Under the pieces are notes generated by a model. It had not been told where the DNA came from. It saw only the letters and a program-made list of their open reading frames with translations, and ran no database searches. Below, piece by piece: positions 33,151-46,498 of a stretch of 64,000 nucleotides of DNA. The stretch is from Sinotaia quadrata. Lineage: Eukaryota > Mollusca > Gastropoda > Architaenioglossa > Viviparidae. Numbering within the stretch: position 1 is the first letter of the stretch; each line of letters opens with the position of its first letter. The translations under genes were made by a program, and so were the position numbers. The stretch covers positions 84,438,046 to 84,502,045 of the forward strand of contig CM054182.1 in NCBI GenBank assembly GCA_028829895.1, given 5' to 3'.

Positions 33151-35367
33151 CGTATTACATTTGTTCTAAGTCATGCATCGAGTGCTGTGAATAATTTTGC
33201 GTTTCCTTTTAAACAAAAAAAGAAGTAAATTAGATTTAGTACCCAAAATTTTAAATATTATTTTCTATTTGCCATCTGACAAGGATAGTGGCCTACAAAC
33301 ACTCTGAATTTGGTTCACAACCTCCAGCTTCGGGGTCGTGAAGGTTTAGAGACGTCCCGAGCCAAAAGCACTGGGCCGGTAGTAACTGTGTTCGGAAGTA
33401 GTTTTTCGACTTCCACGTCCTTTGAGTGACAGCACACCAGACACTCGACACTGCCGTTTTACCTTGAAATCAGATCAGATGCAGACATGCTAATTGCCGA
33501 TGACTCACAGGAGACAACGTGAGCAGAGATAAATGTTACCGACAGACGGAAAAAAGAATACAGTCGTTGACATTAATACCGTGTCATCTTCAAATTTGAT
33601 TTATACGTTGCTGAAGCATAATGGTACGTAAGGGAGCTAAGCAAGGTCCACGTTGATGGCTCGTCACTTTATCGCAGTCTCCATCTGGTTTCTCGATAGT
33701 GTTTTTTTGCGACAATTCGTCGCCCGTTGTGTTGCGAACTGTCTTTGAATGTTTATTCCTATGATTCGCGAACGTCGTAGATCCAGCTATTCGTAAAGAT
33801 ATAGTACCTGTTCCTCTCGGGACATAACACACTCTGAACTCTCCGAGGGGTCACGAACGTATTGCATTAACTCTTCATGTTTCAAGGTATCTATGACAAG
33901 TGTTCAAAGTTCGTCGTGGAAGTTAAAGATGCATTCGTAAACACAGCTTTCTCTTTTCTCCCCACTCCTCCTTTCTAGTTTTCTTTCTAAATCCCATGAT
34001 GGTACTACCACTTCAAGTTACATTGACCTCCACCGAAACTTCCGCTCCCCCCTCCCCACCCCATTTAAAATGGTGACGCATCCATGAATTGAAACCCGAC
34101 AACTCTGCTCAACTATTGCCTGTACCTCACCAACAATGCCGTCATCTGATTCGTAAAGTAGGCTTACTCATCATAGTCTTACACGCAGTTCTTCCCCTTT
34201 AAGTGTATAGGTTTAAGTAAGGGTCATAACTCCTTTATTTATATTACCAGCGATTATTTTTTGTTGTTGTTCATATCTCGATCGTATAAATTTACTCTAC
34301 TAAGATAAAAGTGAAAAACTTGAAACTGGCGATGAAATTAGAAAAGTTCATGAGTTAAGAAATGGCAAGTCTCGACAGTTGATACAAATGATTATTCATA
34401 TAGTATGCTATGCCAGCAACAAATAAAATAATGAATCTGTGCACTTTCCTTCACAAATCTACAGGCAGACAATTTTCTGTTTAAAATCAAACAGAACTAA
34501 ACAATATTAAACTAATAATAATAATTTTTAAAAAGCGGCTGTTTGGATCAGTGATCATCTGCTAAAATGTGAACCCTTGTGGGTCAATTATAATTTTAAT
34601 CTGGAAATCTTAAGTAGCCTGATAACTTGCAGACTCAACTTTAAATCCTGGGAGACTATTTAAAATCGATGATGTCATTTTTACAAGAAATGCCAGTACA
34701 CTAAGACGAGACGAGAGAACTGAAGACAGTCAATTATGCACTTGACCTCTATTACAAAGGAAGCTAACACAGCAACACAAGTGATAAAATCTGAAATCTC
34801 TGGTGATCACTTAGAATATATCGAGTATATATTCAAGCTCAAATATCCATTTAAAACATGTTATTTTTAATATGAAAGACATCGATCTATGATGCAAAAC
34901 ATTCGTTAGGGTTACAGCATTTGCAATCTTTAGTTGCTTGTCGGCACAAGGCACAGACCAACGGCACTTAGCATGTGTCCTTAAAACGCGGCCAAAGTAC
35001 AAGCGCCAATTGCACACTTTAGAAAAATACATCTTCACAAAATTTATCTTTCTCTGAATCGTAGGACAGACTGGACGATGCATTTCGTCTATGACGAAAT
35101 AAATGACGTCAGTGAATGTACAAATAAAGAGAACAAAGCAAATAAACTCACAAATGTAGTCGGACGCAATGAGTGTTAAAAGCCACCACAAAATTAGCAA
35201 ATGGATAATAATTTTTTGTGTGAAGAATTCTTAACTCCCTTTTTACTTTGTCCACCACTTATTTACGGTTAAAAGCTCTAATTTTGGATAATAAACCTAA
35301 AACAAAAATAAATAAGGGAATTTAATCATGAAAGTGTAAAAATAATTCAATATAGTCGAATTTATAA
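33151..35367. other. Unannotated intergenic DNA
   Basis: No gene supported. A reverse-strand 129-codon open frame (34811-35200) is hydrophobic at its start but has no recognisable family. An 80-codon reverse frame at 33590-33832 is also unrecognised. Confidence 0.4.
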
Positions 35368-35474
35368 TCTATCTATTTATCTATTTATATATCTATCTTC
35401 TATCTATCTACCTACAATTACTCTACCCTGAGAATTAAGAACGCCCAATAGATAGATAGATAGATAGATAGTAT
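35368..35474. repeat. Facing (TATC)n and (GATA)n tracts
   Basis: CTAT/TATC tetranucleotides at 35368-35411 are followed at 35449-35473 by GATA tetranucleotides, the reverse complement. Together they form an inverted pair around a ~37-bp spacer. Confidence 0.85.
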
Positions 35475-35730
35475 CTTTTCACGGCATCATGTGCGATAAC
35501 TTTAAAATTAGTCACGAGACTGGGACAAGCTTGTTGTTGCCTAAGACCCACGCTTAAATTTGAAAATGGTGCAGAGACTGTTTGAACTTCCGTTAAGATT
35601 ATATTACGAATGTGGAACATTTACCCAATTTAAGTTTGTGTTTTGGGATTGTTGCTTTTCACCTAAGAATTATTTTCAATAGGGCTGTCACCGCTTTTGC
35701 GATCTGTAATGAAGCCGTACTTTATTTTAA

Positions 35731-35946
35731 TGAGGTCGGCACTCCACCTTGGTTTGATGAGGTCGGCACTCCACCTTGGTTTGATGAGGTCGGCACTCCA
35801 CCTTGGTTTGATGAGGTCGGCACTCCATCTTGGTTTGATGAGGTCGGCACTCCACCTTGGTTTGATGAGGTCGGCACTCCATCTTGGTATGATGAGGTCG
35901 GCACTCCACCTTGGTTTGATGAGGTCGGCACTCCATCTTGGTTTTA
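35731..35946 (+). repeat. 27-bp minisatellite, eight units
   Basis: GAGGTCGGCACTCCACCTTG recurs every 27 bp from 35732, with a CCACC/CCATC variant. Because 27 is divisible by three, five of six frames stay open across it; the remaining forward frame has TGA in each unit. The long nonapeptide-repeat frames have no other coding support. Confidence 0.96.
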
Positions 35947-36114
35947 ATGAGGAAACTCGAGAGATTGCATTTCGAAACTTATCTATAAAAAGCGGGTAAA
36001 CGTTCAACAGAAGACTTTATGGACCCAAGGAATGTATCAATGACTCCGAATTTTCTACAGTGATTTTCTCATTTCACTGGTATCTTGTCACACTTCTCAG
36101 TACAGGATTCTGAT

Positions 36115-36290
36115 CACACATTATAGTAAAATATTCTGATTACACATTAAAGTAAAATATTCTGGTCACACATTAAAGTAAAATATTCTGGTCACACATT
36201 AAAGTAAAATATTCTAGTCACACATTACAGTAAAATATTCTGGTCACACATTACAGTAAAACATTCTGGTCACACTTCATAATAAAATTT
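36115..36290 (+). repeat. 26-bp minisatellite, about seven units
   Basis: CACACATTAAAGTAAAATAT then TCTGGT recurs every 26 bp. Decayed copies continue to about 36400 (TCACACTTCACAGTAAA). Confidence 0.9.
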
Positions 36291-36682
36291 TTCGCCTTTG
36301 GTCGTTTCATTACTAAAAGCTCTTGGTCACACTTCACAGTAAAGTTTTTGATCACACTACATACTGAAAGCTACTTCTCACACATCTTAGTAAAAGTTAT
36401 TGGCAAGCTTCGTAGAGAAATCTTCTGTTCACAATTACGTAACACTGGCACAAATTCAAGTTCTGCATGGGTACTGATTTTTGTTTTGATTCATCACAGA
36501 TAAAAAAAAAAGTCGATTTACCTGTAAAGAAAGTGATGGTTTGTTTTGAATTGGACGATTTGTCATATAACTGGTAGGATAAATAAACTTCGGAAACATA
36601 ATACATTCCATTTTTGTGTGTAACTCTAGGCTATTGATTGATATACACGAGTAGCATCGTTTCTTGCAGTCTAAAAATAGAA

Positions 36683-36863
36683 TATTTATTTTATGCGTAT
36701 AAGCAGTATCATGAAATATTTATTTTATGCGTATAAGCAGTATCATGAAATATTTATTTTATGCGTATAAGCAGTATCATGAAATATTTATTTTATGCGT
36801 ATAAGCAGTATCATGAGATATTTATTTTATGCGTATAAGCAGTATCATGAGATATTTATTTTC
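36683..36863 (+). repeat. 34-bp minisatellite, five units
   Basis: ATTTATTTTATGCGTATAAG then CAGTATCATGAAAT recurs every 34 bp. Confidence 0.95.
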
Positions 36864-39599
36864 AACGTAATTATAACAGCAAAGCAATGCACAGTTGTCG
36901 TGTGTGTGTGTGTGTGGGTGGGTGGGTGTTATTTTACTGTATTCATCTCCAAACAAACAATATTTTCTTTCAAATTCATACTTATTCAATTTTAACAGAA
37001 AGTTAAAAAAAAACAATTTGCTGCTATTATTTAGTTTTTCACAAATACACAAACGCTCATAAACCACACGCTCGCAAACTCGCGCATAACACACACCCAC
37101 GCGCGCACCCAGAAATCAAAATACGAAAAATATCCGCTTCCTATGCATCAGATTATTGCTCAAATTTCCCTAACAATTGTTTTCATATGATCGGCTTCTA
37201 AATTTAATTATTTTAGGAAATTGCAACAACTTGTAAACAGTTTTGTGCTGCAATAACATTAACAAAACGCACTTATCGGATAAAACCTTTCTGCTCCGAG
37301 GTGAAATAAGTAAGCATGAAAAAAAAAATGGAGAAGAATGTTGCTCTTTGTTTGACTATTTGATGATGTTGGTGGCGGTGATTGTGGTGGTGGTATTTAC
37401 TGTTATTAGTGATGATGATAATGATGACGAAGACGACCTTTAAACGATGCCATGGCTATAATGACGTCATTGTGCTGCAACTGATGTTGATGACGTCCAC
37501 GATTATGAAGTTAGTGATGGTGTAGCTGATGACGGTGGCGATGACGACGACAATGGCGCGCGGCCTACAGAGCAGCATTCGCAACCCAAACGTCTCTCGC
37601 TTACAAATACAAAATAACTTTTGGGTCGCAGCTGCTTAAACCGATCCTGCTACTTCTTCTTCTGTTTATACTTCTCTTCGATTCAAATCGAGAGGTTAAC
37701 ACAGAATGGCTTCCTCAAGTCCTCCGGCTTCAAAGGCAGGCTCTGTGTTTTCTCGCCAATGACAAGGACTATTATTTTCAGGCGACAAGGACCATAATCA
37801 GCCTGCCGCGCTCCTTATTTTCGGAGAGATGCCCGTCCGCGGCCGTCTCTGGTCTGTTTGCATGTCGCGGGTCTCTTCCAAGATTGTCGGTTCTGGATCT
37901 TTTCACCTCGCATTTACCGGACTGCAAACACGCGGGCAAGAGACCCGGGGAAGGCAACCGGAGTCCGATTTGATTTTATAAGTGTCACGCGAGTATTCAC
38001 CGAGCGCATTGCAAACTCAGATCGATGCCGTCCTTCGATGCTTCCACGGCGCTCGTTAATTTCAGTTAACGTGTGTCCGCGTGAGGTGTTATGTGTGTAA
38101 GGTGATGCTTTCGCTCTATCCGAAGTGCTCGCGAAAAGTATTTTGAATAACATAGAACATAACATAGAATAACATACTCTCTTAAAACACACATACACAC
38201 ACACATATACAAATACACACATAGACACAAACACACAGTCTTGTACATTCTTGCACATACACATATGCAAGACACACATATGCGCACGTGCGCATGTATG
38301 CAGCATACAACAAAAACAATTGCGTGATGCATACGAAAGATTGAAGTTTCCCAGTAGAGCCAGGAATATTCTCACATGCATTTTCTCAAGCTAGATACAA
38401 CATTGAATATTCGTAAACACAGACACAACACAGACCTGCATATTCGCTATCACACACGCAACACACATCTTCATATTCGCATGCATACACTCACAAACGA
38501 AAAGAAATGTACCAATGCACAATTTGTAAAATAATTTGCAATAGGAGTAGTAATTCTGCACAATTGTTAATTCTACGATTACCACGGTAACTGCTAAACT
38601 CCTCGAAGACATACACAGGGATAGAAAGAGAGAGAAACTGGCAGAGGAAACAAAGAGTGGGTGAGATGGGATTTACATATAATTATTGGGAGAGAGGGAG
38701 AGAATAAGTCAAAGAGTAAAAGAGACAGAGGGAGAGAGAGACAGACAGAGAAACAGAGACAGAGACAGAGAGAGAACAAGAGAGGAAAGAGAGCCAAAGA
38801 CATTGTCCCTAACAAGACATCTTTCCTAGTCTTCCAACAGAGGTCTCCGGCATTTCCAAAATGCGTCTCCAGGCCAAAACTTGCACAAGGAGTATTCTGC
38901 TGGATCTCTGTATCGCTTGCATTCTGCTGACAGTATTGAAAGGCAGACTGTATTGATTAGTTTCAGTTGCTGGTGTAAATACTGTTACAATTGTATTGTG
39001 TAGTTTGTGTTTTAAACTCATATATTGTCTCAAGATTACGATGCTCTTAATACGAAAGTAGCTTTGTGCAAAATAATAATACAACGAAAATAAGACAAAA
39101 GAGCAGTCTACAATACATTTAATTTTAGTTCCACTGAGTTACTTCATAGCAAGCTGATTTTAATTCTTATAAAACAGCAGTTCTATATATGACGGCAAGA
39201 TTTCTGCTATTACTCTGTGATTTCTCTGCAGCTTTTTTTGACATCACTGACCTTGACATACTAATTCATTGTGATGTATTGTTACATCAGGATCCTGGCG
39301 TTCGCTACAGAATTCTGTCGTAGTAAAATTACACCTGTGTGACAGAATACACATATTATCTGTAAACAGCAAGAATTTCCATCCACTTCACTTTATTTAT
39401 AGTGTATCACTGATGGCTTTCTCGTTCCTTGACGACCTCGGGCATTACGTTCGCAAAATCAACAAATGTAGTAAGTTTTCGATAGGCAGCAGTAACTTGT
39501 TTAATCGGACGAAATCGCTCGGAACTTCTTTGAAGCACATAGGTTTATTTTACTACTTTTCAAAGACAAACCCCAAGATTAATTGGAAATACAAAGAAC
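36864..39599. other. Unannotated DNA with short microsatellites
   Basis: A (GT)n tract lies at about 36900-36926. GAT/GAC-type triplets lie at about 37365-37560. A GC-richer stretch lies at about 37560-38090. CA-rich DNA lies at about 38190-38310 and GA-rich DNA at about 38620-38800. No supported gene. The reverse-strand frames over the CA-rich part are low-complexity artefacts. Confidence 0.4.
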
Positions 39600-39659
39600 T
39601 ACCTACACTTGTCGAGACAAAAGACATGACACTGAATTGCGAAATATGTAGTCTCTATT

Positions 39660-39957
39660 TGCCCTAGACAAGAGACATGGCACTGAATTGGAAAATAATC
39701 TCTGCATTAGTCAAGAAACCTGGCACTGAATTACAAAATACAGTCTCTGCTTGGCCGAGACAAGGGACCATGGTACTGAATTGGAAAAATAGTCTCTGTT
39801 TGCCCGAGACAAGAGACATGGCACTGAATTGGGAAAATAGTCTCTCTTTGGCCGAGACAAGAGACATGGCACTGAATTGGGAAAATAGTCTCTCTTTGCC
39901 CGAGACAAGAGACATGGCACTGAATTGGGAAAATAGTCTGTTTGCCCGAGACAAGTA
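39660..39957 (+). repeat. 48-bp minisatellite, about six units
   Basis: GACATGGCACTGAATTGGGA recurs at 39815, 39863 and 39911 (48-bp step), with more diverged units to the left. It is divisible by three, hence long repetitive frames on both strands. Confidence 0.92.
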
Positions 39958-40289
39958 ACAATATGCTGAAAAAAGCGCATAAGTACACAAGAGACAAGGC
40001 GTCGAAATGTAAAACGTTACCGATTGCCGTAGTTCGGTAATGTTTCGCTGTTGTGCAATTCATAGAGTTACTGCCGCTGATTGTGATTGTATATAAATAT
40101 TGAAATCAGTGGCTACTTTCATATGTCATGAGAAATAAATGACACAAGTGAGTTATAAAAAAAACAACAAAAGATTAGTTTTATTACTTTCTAATAAAAC
40201 ATAGCGCTGATATGCAAAAAGTGGATTTACTCAGATTTTCTAAGTTGATGCCATTGACTTCCAACTTCCAAAAGGTAATGCTGCCATTT
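39958..40289. other. Spacer
   Basis: Nothing recognised. Confidence 0.4.
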
Positions 40290-41395
40290 TTCTGACACGA
40301 GACACGCTCATATTGAGTTCCAGATCGCTAGCCTTACTATTTTTCTAATACAAAGCACGCTGTTCTGAGTTCCAGATCGCTAGCCTTACTTTTTTCTAAT
40401 ACAAAGCACGCTGTTCTGAGTTTCATATCGCTAGCCTTACTATTTTTCTGACAAAAGGCACGCTGTTCTGAGTTCCAGATCGCTAGCCTTACTATTTTTC
40501 TAATACAAAGCACGCTGTTCTGAGTTCCAGATCGCTAGCCTTACTATTTTTCTAATACAAAGCACGCTGTTCTGAGTTCCAGATCGCTAGCCTTACTTTT
40601 TTCTAATACAAAGCACGCTGTTCTGAGTTCCAGATCGCTAGCCTTACTATTTTTCTAATACAAAGCACGCTGTTCTGAGTTTCATATCGCTAGCCTTACT
40701 ATTTTTCTGACAAAAGGCACGCTGTTCTGAGTTCCAGATCGCTAGCCTTACTTTTTTCCTGACACAAGGCACGCTGTTCTGAGTTCCAGATCGCTAACCC
40801 TACTTTTTTCCTAACACAAGGCTCGCTCGTATTAAGTTCCAAAACACGGCCTTACTTTTTTTCAGACACGATGCACGCTCGTATTAAGTTCCAAAACACA
40901 GCCTTACTTTTTTCAAGACACGCTATATTAAGTTCAAAAACACAGCCTTACTTTTTTCAAGACACGCTATATTAAGTTCAAAACACAGCCTTACTTTTTT
41001 CCAAATACCTCCGCACGCTGTATTGAGTTACCAAACAGCCTTACTGATTTTCTGACACACAGCACGCTGTATTGAGTTACCAAACAGCCTTACTGATTTT
41101 CTGACACACAGCACGCTGTATTGAGTTACCAAACAGTATTACAGATTTTCTGACACAGCACGCCGTATTGAGTTACCAAACAGCCTTACTGATTTTCTGA
41201 CACACAGCACGCTGTATTGAGTTACCAAACAGTATTACAGATTTTCTGACACAGCATGCTGTATTGAGTTACCAAACAGCCTTACTGATTTTCTGACACA
41301 CAGCACACTGTATTGAGTTACCAAACAGTATTACATATTTTCTTACACACAGCACGCTATACTGAGTTCCAAAGCAGACTTACTATTTTTCTGAT
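40290..41395 (+). repeat. ~54-bp to ~50-bp minisatellite, about 21 units
   Basis: GCTGTTCTGAGTTCCAGATC with GCTAGCCTTACTATTTTTCT recurs at about 54 bp up to about 40800. It then grades into a GTATTGAGTTACCAAACAGC/GATTTTCTGACACACAGCA form at about 50 bp. One array has therefore evolved two local subtypes. Confidence 0.92.
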
Positions 41396-41722
41396 ACGTG
41401 TCGCAGAGATGGAAATGGAACTGTTTTAATTTCCTGACGCAATCAGGGAATTTCACTCCATAGTTTGCAGACAGGTTTCTAAGTATGATTTTGTCACTAC
41501 GTTGTGTGTCTTGTTTTTATTCTGTTCCAACCAGGAACTGGCATATATCTGTTCTCTTGTCTCATCCATGCTTTTGCAGAGTCTGTATTTGGAATCATTT
41601 GAGATTTGCATGATTTTCGTCTTGTGAAATTTGGTGTTGTGTGCATATCTTGTGCAGCTGTTATGAGTGCTTTTGTTTCTGCTTTCAATCCTGCCTCTTT
41701 TAACCATTTGTACGTCGATTGC

Positions 41723-41725
<3 letters not shown>

Positions 41726-41755
<30 letters not shown>

Positions 41756-41757
41756 GC
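41726..41757 (+). repeat. (TTA)n microsatellite
   Basis: About ten TTA units. Confidence 0.93.
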
Positions 41758-42389
41758 CTTATAATATATTTAGCTAGCCATAGAACCCGCCCTAACGTAC
41801 TTATTATTAAACTCTCCTATAATGTTTTACCTTATCCATACATATGCATTTCTTATTTCTCAGTAACTGAGAGACAGGCAACACAACTCAGTTCTTCCAA
41901 ATTATTTTATTTTACAAAGGGAAGAAACTCACTTTATATCAGAAAATTATAAAAATAATTTTCGCAAATGAAAGTCAATAACCCGATCATTTTACTTTCC
42001 CGTTTCTCTGAGTGCTCCACAAACGTGAGTTAACTTTACCCATAATGCTATTTTGAATTAATCGGAAAGGAAGGGGACGATTTGAGAATGGGCGGGATGG
42101 GTGTGCCAGGGGAGGGAAGAAGGTGGACCAAGGGGCGTAACCCATCTCAGCCGATTGGCTAAAACCGTCGCTCGACCTGCTTCGTTTTTATGGTCACGAC
42201 AAGAAATTTGTCATTTCATTCGAAATTAGTTGTATCAAGAAAAATAATATTTACTCACTTAGGCCTACGTTTAACTTATCGATCAAAGTAGCATTAGTGT
42301 TTGAGTAATACATTTTGTTGTGCAGTGATAGATTTTTATTTTCTATAATGATAGTAATGACATAGTGACAACAACAACGATGACGATGG
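41758..42389. other. Spacer with GC-box and CCAAT-like motifs
   Basis: GGGCGGG near 42090 and GATTGGCT near 42155 lie in a purine-rich stretch (about 42060-42150). This could be a promoter or enhancer, but no adjacent gene was found. Confidence 0.3.
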
Positions 42390-42522
42390 TCGTAGTGGTG
42401 ATGATGATGATGATGATGACGACGACGATGATTATGGTGACGACGACAATGATGGTGGTAGTGATGATGATTGTGATTGTGATTATGGTTGTGGTGATGA
42501 TGATGGCGACGACAACGATGAA
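42390..42522 (+). repeat. (GAT/GAC/GGT)n compound trinucleotide repeat
   Basis: GATGATGATGAC, GACGACGACGAT and GGTAGTGATGATG tracts follow one another. Confidence 0.88.
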
Positions 42523-42805
42523 GTTTTCATTAGACTATTTGTAAAACTTTCTTTAAACATTTATTCTGATCCGTCTAAAGTGATTTTCATGTGTCTAAAT
42601 CTTTGAAGGGTAATAAATCATAACATACTTTACTGTGCACTGACCAACCAGCCTATTAAAGATTCAGATATGTCGGTAAATTAAAATATAAAACATACTG
42701 CAAAAGCACTTTAAAGAACTGCAAAATACTGCTATCCCTTAGATCCTATGGACATGCATTACATATTTAAAAGATTATACATTTCTAGTTCTTTCTTTTT
42801 TATTC

Positions 42806-42953
42806 CTAGTTCTTCTCTTATATGTTCTTTCTTTTTTTATTCCTAGTTCTTCTCTTAAACGTTCCTTTTTTATTCCTAGTTCTTCTCTTAAACGTTCCTT
42901 TTTTATTCCTAGTTCTTCTCTTAAACGTTCCTTTTTTATTCCTAGTTCTACCT
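42806..42953 (+). repeat. 33-bp minisatellite, about four units
   Basis: TTTTTATTCCTAGTTCTTCT then CTTAAACGTTCC recurs every 33 bp. It is divisible by three, giving a short repetitive Arg/Lys-rich frame on the reverse strand. Confidence 0.92.
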
Positions 42954-44956
42954 TGTTTTGTTTTTACATAGTTCGTAGCATAATCTATCGCTTCATGTGA
43001 CGAAAGACCCAAGTCACTGGCTTCCTTCTTCCCCATCTCTATCCACATCACTTTTATCTCCCCTAGAAATTTCCATTTTAAATCACAAAATAACTTTACC
43101 ACATGAAACTAGCTGGATGGTAAGTAATCTAACTTATTTTGCAAAGTATCTCCACACACACTCAAGCAACTGAAAACTTTAAATCCAGTTACGAAAATTG
43201 TACAATAAATGCAAATATTATAATCTCCACACAATCTCAAGCAACTATTAAACTTTAAATCTAGCTACCCAAAATGCACAATTAATATCAACAATATAAT
43301 CTCTAAGCATCAATAATGGAAAATATGGTAATACATTTATCAATACAATATGCAATCAATAATTAGAAATCGAAACATTAATTTTAGAAAATTTAAAAGA
43401 GAAAAAGGATATACAAAGCAAGACAGTTCTAGATAGTGTTATAAAAATAATGAGTGAGATAAGACTGATTTCTAAATATGTATTCCACTAGTCAAATGTA
43501 TCTCTTCCTAGATGTGTTTCTGTGTAGGATTTCCCATTAAGTTTTATGCTCAACGAATTTTTCAACAATTGTTTTCCATATTTACTAATTTCAATACAAT
43601 GACAATTAGTTTAACAATGTTGAAAAAATTTAAACTCACCTCTGATATAGCCTACCCAATTTATGTGATGCCAATGCCACCTATTTAATGGTTATGATTA
43701 TTAGTAATAGTAGTAATCAACCATAACTAATTACAAGTGATGAGAATCTAAATTTATTATTAATAATTTTCCAGAGGACACCACTCGTCTTTCTCATTTG
43801 GCGGATATGCTGGTGCTGTAAACGTTTTCTCTCTTCCACAACATTAAAGACAAACATTTAACATCATACACACAATATTTCCATAGGTGGAAAACATCTT
43901 ACTAAAGGAGAAGACAAATCCTCTTTAATCTATATTTAGCAAGTTCCCATCCATCCATTTTCTTCTCCATCATAAGGTAATCAATATGTGTATGAAGGTC
44001 AATAAATGTATTAAATTAACAATCACAAATACAATGAAAAATATGACATGACATCAATATTTCCATGCAACCATGTTCGAATAAATTTATGCTACACAGT
44101 CTTATATCCTAAAATAGAATTCAACAATTTAATGTCAGTACAAATCACGGGATAGTTCTGATCAGAGAAAAGAAATGGAGTTATTAGAAATAAACAATAA
44201 TAGTTTCTATGTAACCATGTATAGACGAAGCTGCAAGAATCTTTTATGCATGTTTTTCATAACACATTCACAAGTTTATTGCTCCTGTCAGTTCCACGTG
44301 TTTCCCTCCTCATATTGTAGAACACTCACTGCCATTCTGTCCAGTCTAATCTGGTACTCTGCCATAATAACTCCCTCAAGCAGAATAACAATTATAGCAA
44401 TTTCTATGTACCAGAAATTGCTTGATGTAGTCAGCATACATTGCCACCATACATCAATGGAGTACAGTGTATCCCTTACACTTACACAATGCAGTAGATA
44501 CTTCTTGTGTCTACCATGGTCGTAGCAGTTTATAATCAGTAAACCAGGAGATTCATATAAACAAGGCAAGGCTGCTTTTTCCCTGTAACATATGACTAAG
44601 GAATATTGCTAAGTTTCAAGTTTATTCATTTTTAACTCTATTCTTTCTTACATTCAAGTCTCAACTTACAGTTTCCTGCAACAGTTTTTATTAGCCCGAT
44701 ACTTGCACACAGAATAATAAATACATTGTAATAGTTTTATGACCATGTTCACTAGAAACAATGTCAAGTGTTTAGCATACTATATATAAGCATCGTAGTT
44801 CACATTTTGTAGAAATAATAGTCTACGCACGTAATACATCTCTACGTAAAATGCAAATATTACACATCAATATAAAAAACTCACCAAACATTTCTAAGTC
44901 CGTTCTCTGTCAATCAGTCAGTTAACTCACCATTAAACACAAGACTGCCTTTCGTG
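42954..44956. other. AT-rich intergenic DNA
   Basis: No supported feature. Overlapping open frames on both strands at 44175-44569 (116 and 93 codons) are not recognised. A duplicated motif (CTCCACACA...CTTTAAATC) occurs near 43150 and 43228. Confidence 0.4.
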
Positions 44957-45272
44957 ACCAGACTTCTTGTCATACCAAATTCAAGTGATTTAGACAATAG
45001 AATTCTCTAAAGAACGTAAACTTTTCATCTCAGCCCATTGGCTGGTTTCGTTCTCGTAAATCTTAACCATTAGATAATAAAAACTCCTCCTCCAGTTGGA
45101 ACTGGTTTGCATTACATCAGCAATTGCTAGTATATTTTCAACTCGAGTTGTTTACTCCAACTCTGACACAGAAATACATCATAACGAGTGCTCAAGGTCG
45201 GGTCACATCGACAATTTAGTAATTTATATAACAATTAAGTTTAGAAATAGGGATAGGGAAAATTACTTCACA
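44957..45272 (+). repeat. Interspersed repeat family X, copy 2
   Basis: Diverged copy of 15881-16201 in the same orientation (shared GTTCTCGTAAATC, GGTTTGCATTACATCAGCAA, TATATAACAATTAA). The boundaries are where similarity fades. Confidence 0.75.
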
Positions 45273-45554
45273 ACAAGGTCCTTTCTAGAGGCAGTAAAGT
45301 ATGAGATTATTGCCTGCACTTTTAGACATTAACCATAACCATTTTTCTGGAAATGTAATTATCTGGCGTCTGTCAGGTTTTAGCGCCCTTCTAACTTTTC
45401 TCTGTTTGGTTCATGGTTTCATGAGCAAATCTAATTAACACAGCAACCCTCTCACCTTGCGCAGCCGCCATTTGATCTTTTCCTTCCCTTGAACCTTAAA
45501 GACATGAAAGGTTTATGCGTGCTTAACCATTATTTCCAGATGTCAGGTCTGGTA

Positions 45555-45990
45555 ATATGTTATATAATCTTAAGGAAACATTATATTAGTACATTATATA
45601 ATCTTAAGGAAACATTATATTAGTACATTACATAATCCATAAGGAAACATTACATTAGTACATTACATAATCCATAAGGAAACATGACATTAGTACATTA
45701 CATAATTTCTAAGAAAACATTACATTAGTACATTATATAATTTCTAAGAAAACATTACATTAGTACATTACATAATTTCTAAGAAAACATTACATTAGTA
45801 CATTACATAATTTGTAAGAAAACATTACATTAGTACATTACATAATTTCTAAGAAAACATTACATTAGTACATTACATAATCCATAAGGAAACATTACAT
45901 TAGTACATTACGTAATCCATAAGTAAACATTACATTAGTACATTACATAATCCATAAGTAAACATTACATTAATACAATTATATGATCCC
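45555..45990 (+). repeat. 35-bp minisatellite, about 12 units
   Basis: ACATTACATTAGTACATTAC then ATAATTTCTAAGAAA or ATAATCCATAAGGAA recurs every 35 bp. The two variants form separate blocks. Confidence 0.94.
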
Positions 45991-46221
45991 TAAGAAAATG
46001 AGATATTTGTATAACTTTCGTCTCTTATTTCTTTTGTCTTATACATTCTCTATCAACACAGATGGAGTAAAAATCCAGAATTAAATGTAATTAAATAGAA
46101 ATTTTCTCCAGATTTCTATGATTAGAAAATTATATTTATATACTGGCTGAACAGTTTCAAATAGTTTAATGCAAATCTATGGCATCATTTGGAAACGTGA
46201 GTCATGTCGTAGTTTTATCAT

Positions 46222-46385
46222 AGATATGCTCACAAATAGATTGGCCAATAGCATTAATATAAATTATGCACACAAATAGATTGGCGAATAGTATTAAAAT
46301 AAAAATGCTCACAAATAGATTGACCAATAGCATTAATATATAAAAATGCCCACAAATAGATTGGCGAATAGTATTAATCACATCT
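46222..46385 (+). repeat. ~45-bp minisatellite, four units
   Basis: CACAAATAGATTGGCCAATA or CACAAATAGATTGGCGAATA recurs four times. Confidence 0.88.
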
Positions 46386-46457
46386 GCACCCAAACGTCAA
46401 AAGCCTCGCCATATAATCTAGGAGAAGCAAGAGTTTGTCTTGTGCTTATGCCCTTAT

Positions 46458-46498
46458 TTGATGACGACGACGACGACGACGATGATGATGATGATGAT
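46458..46498 (+). repeat. (GAC)n(GAT)n microsatellite
   Basis: A GAC run passes into a GAT run, directly before the LINE relic. Confidence 0.93.

Noticed and set aside
34811..35200. 129-codon reverse open frame with a hydrophobic start
   Set aside because: No family resemblance. AT-rich DNA readily gives hydrophobic frames of this size in a 64 kb window.
35612..36007. Nonapeptide-repeat proteins on both strands (for example FDEVGTPPW units)
   Set aside because: The 27-bp repeat keeps five frames open at once, so openness is not evidence of coding. There is no signal peptide, no conserved flank and no splice context.
44175..44569. Open frames of 116 (+) and 93 (-) codons overlapping each other
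   Set aside because: No motif recognised on either strand and no splice or promoter support.
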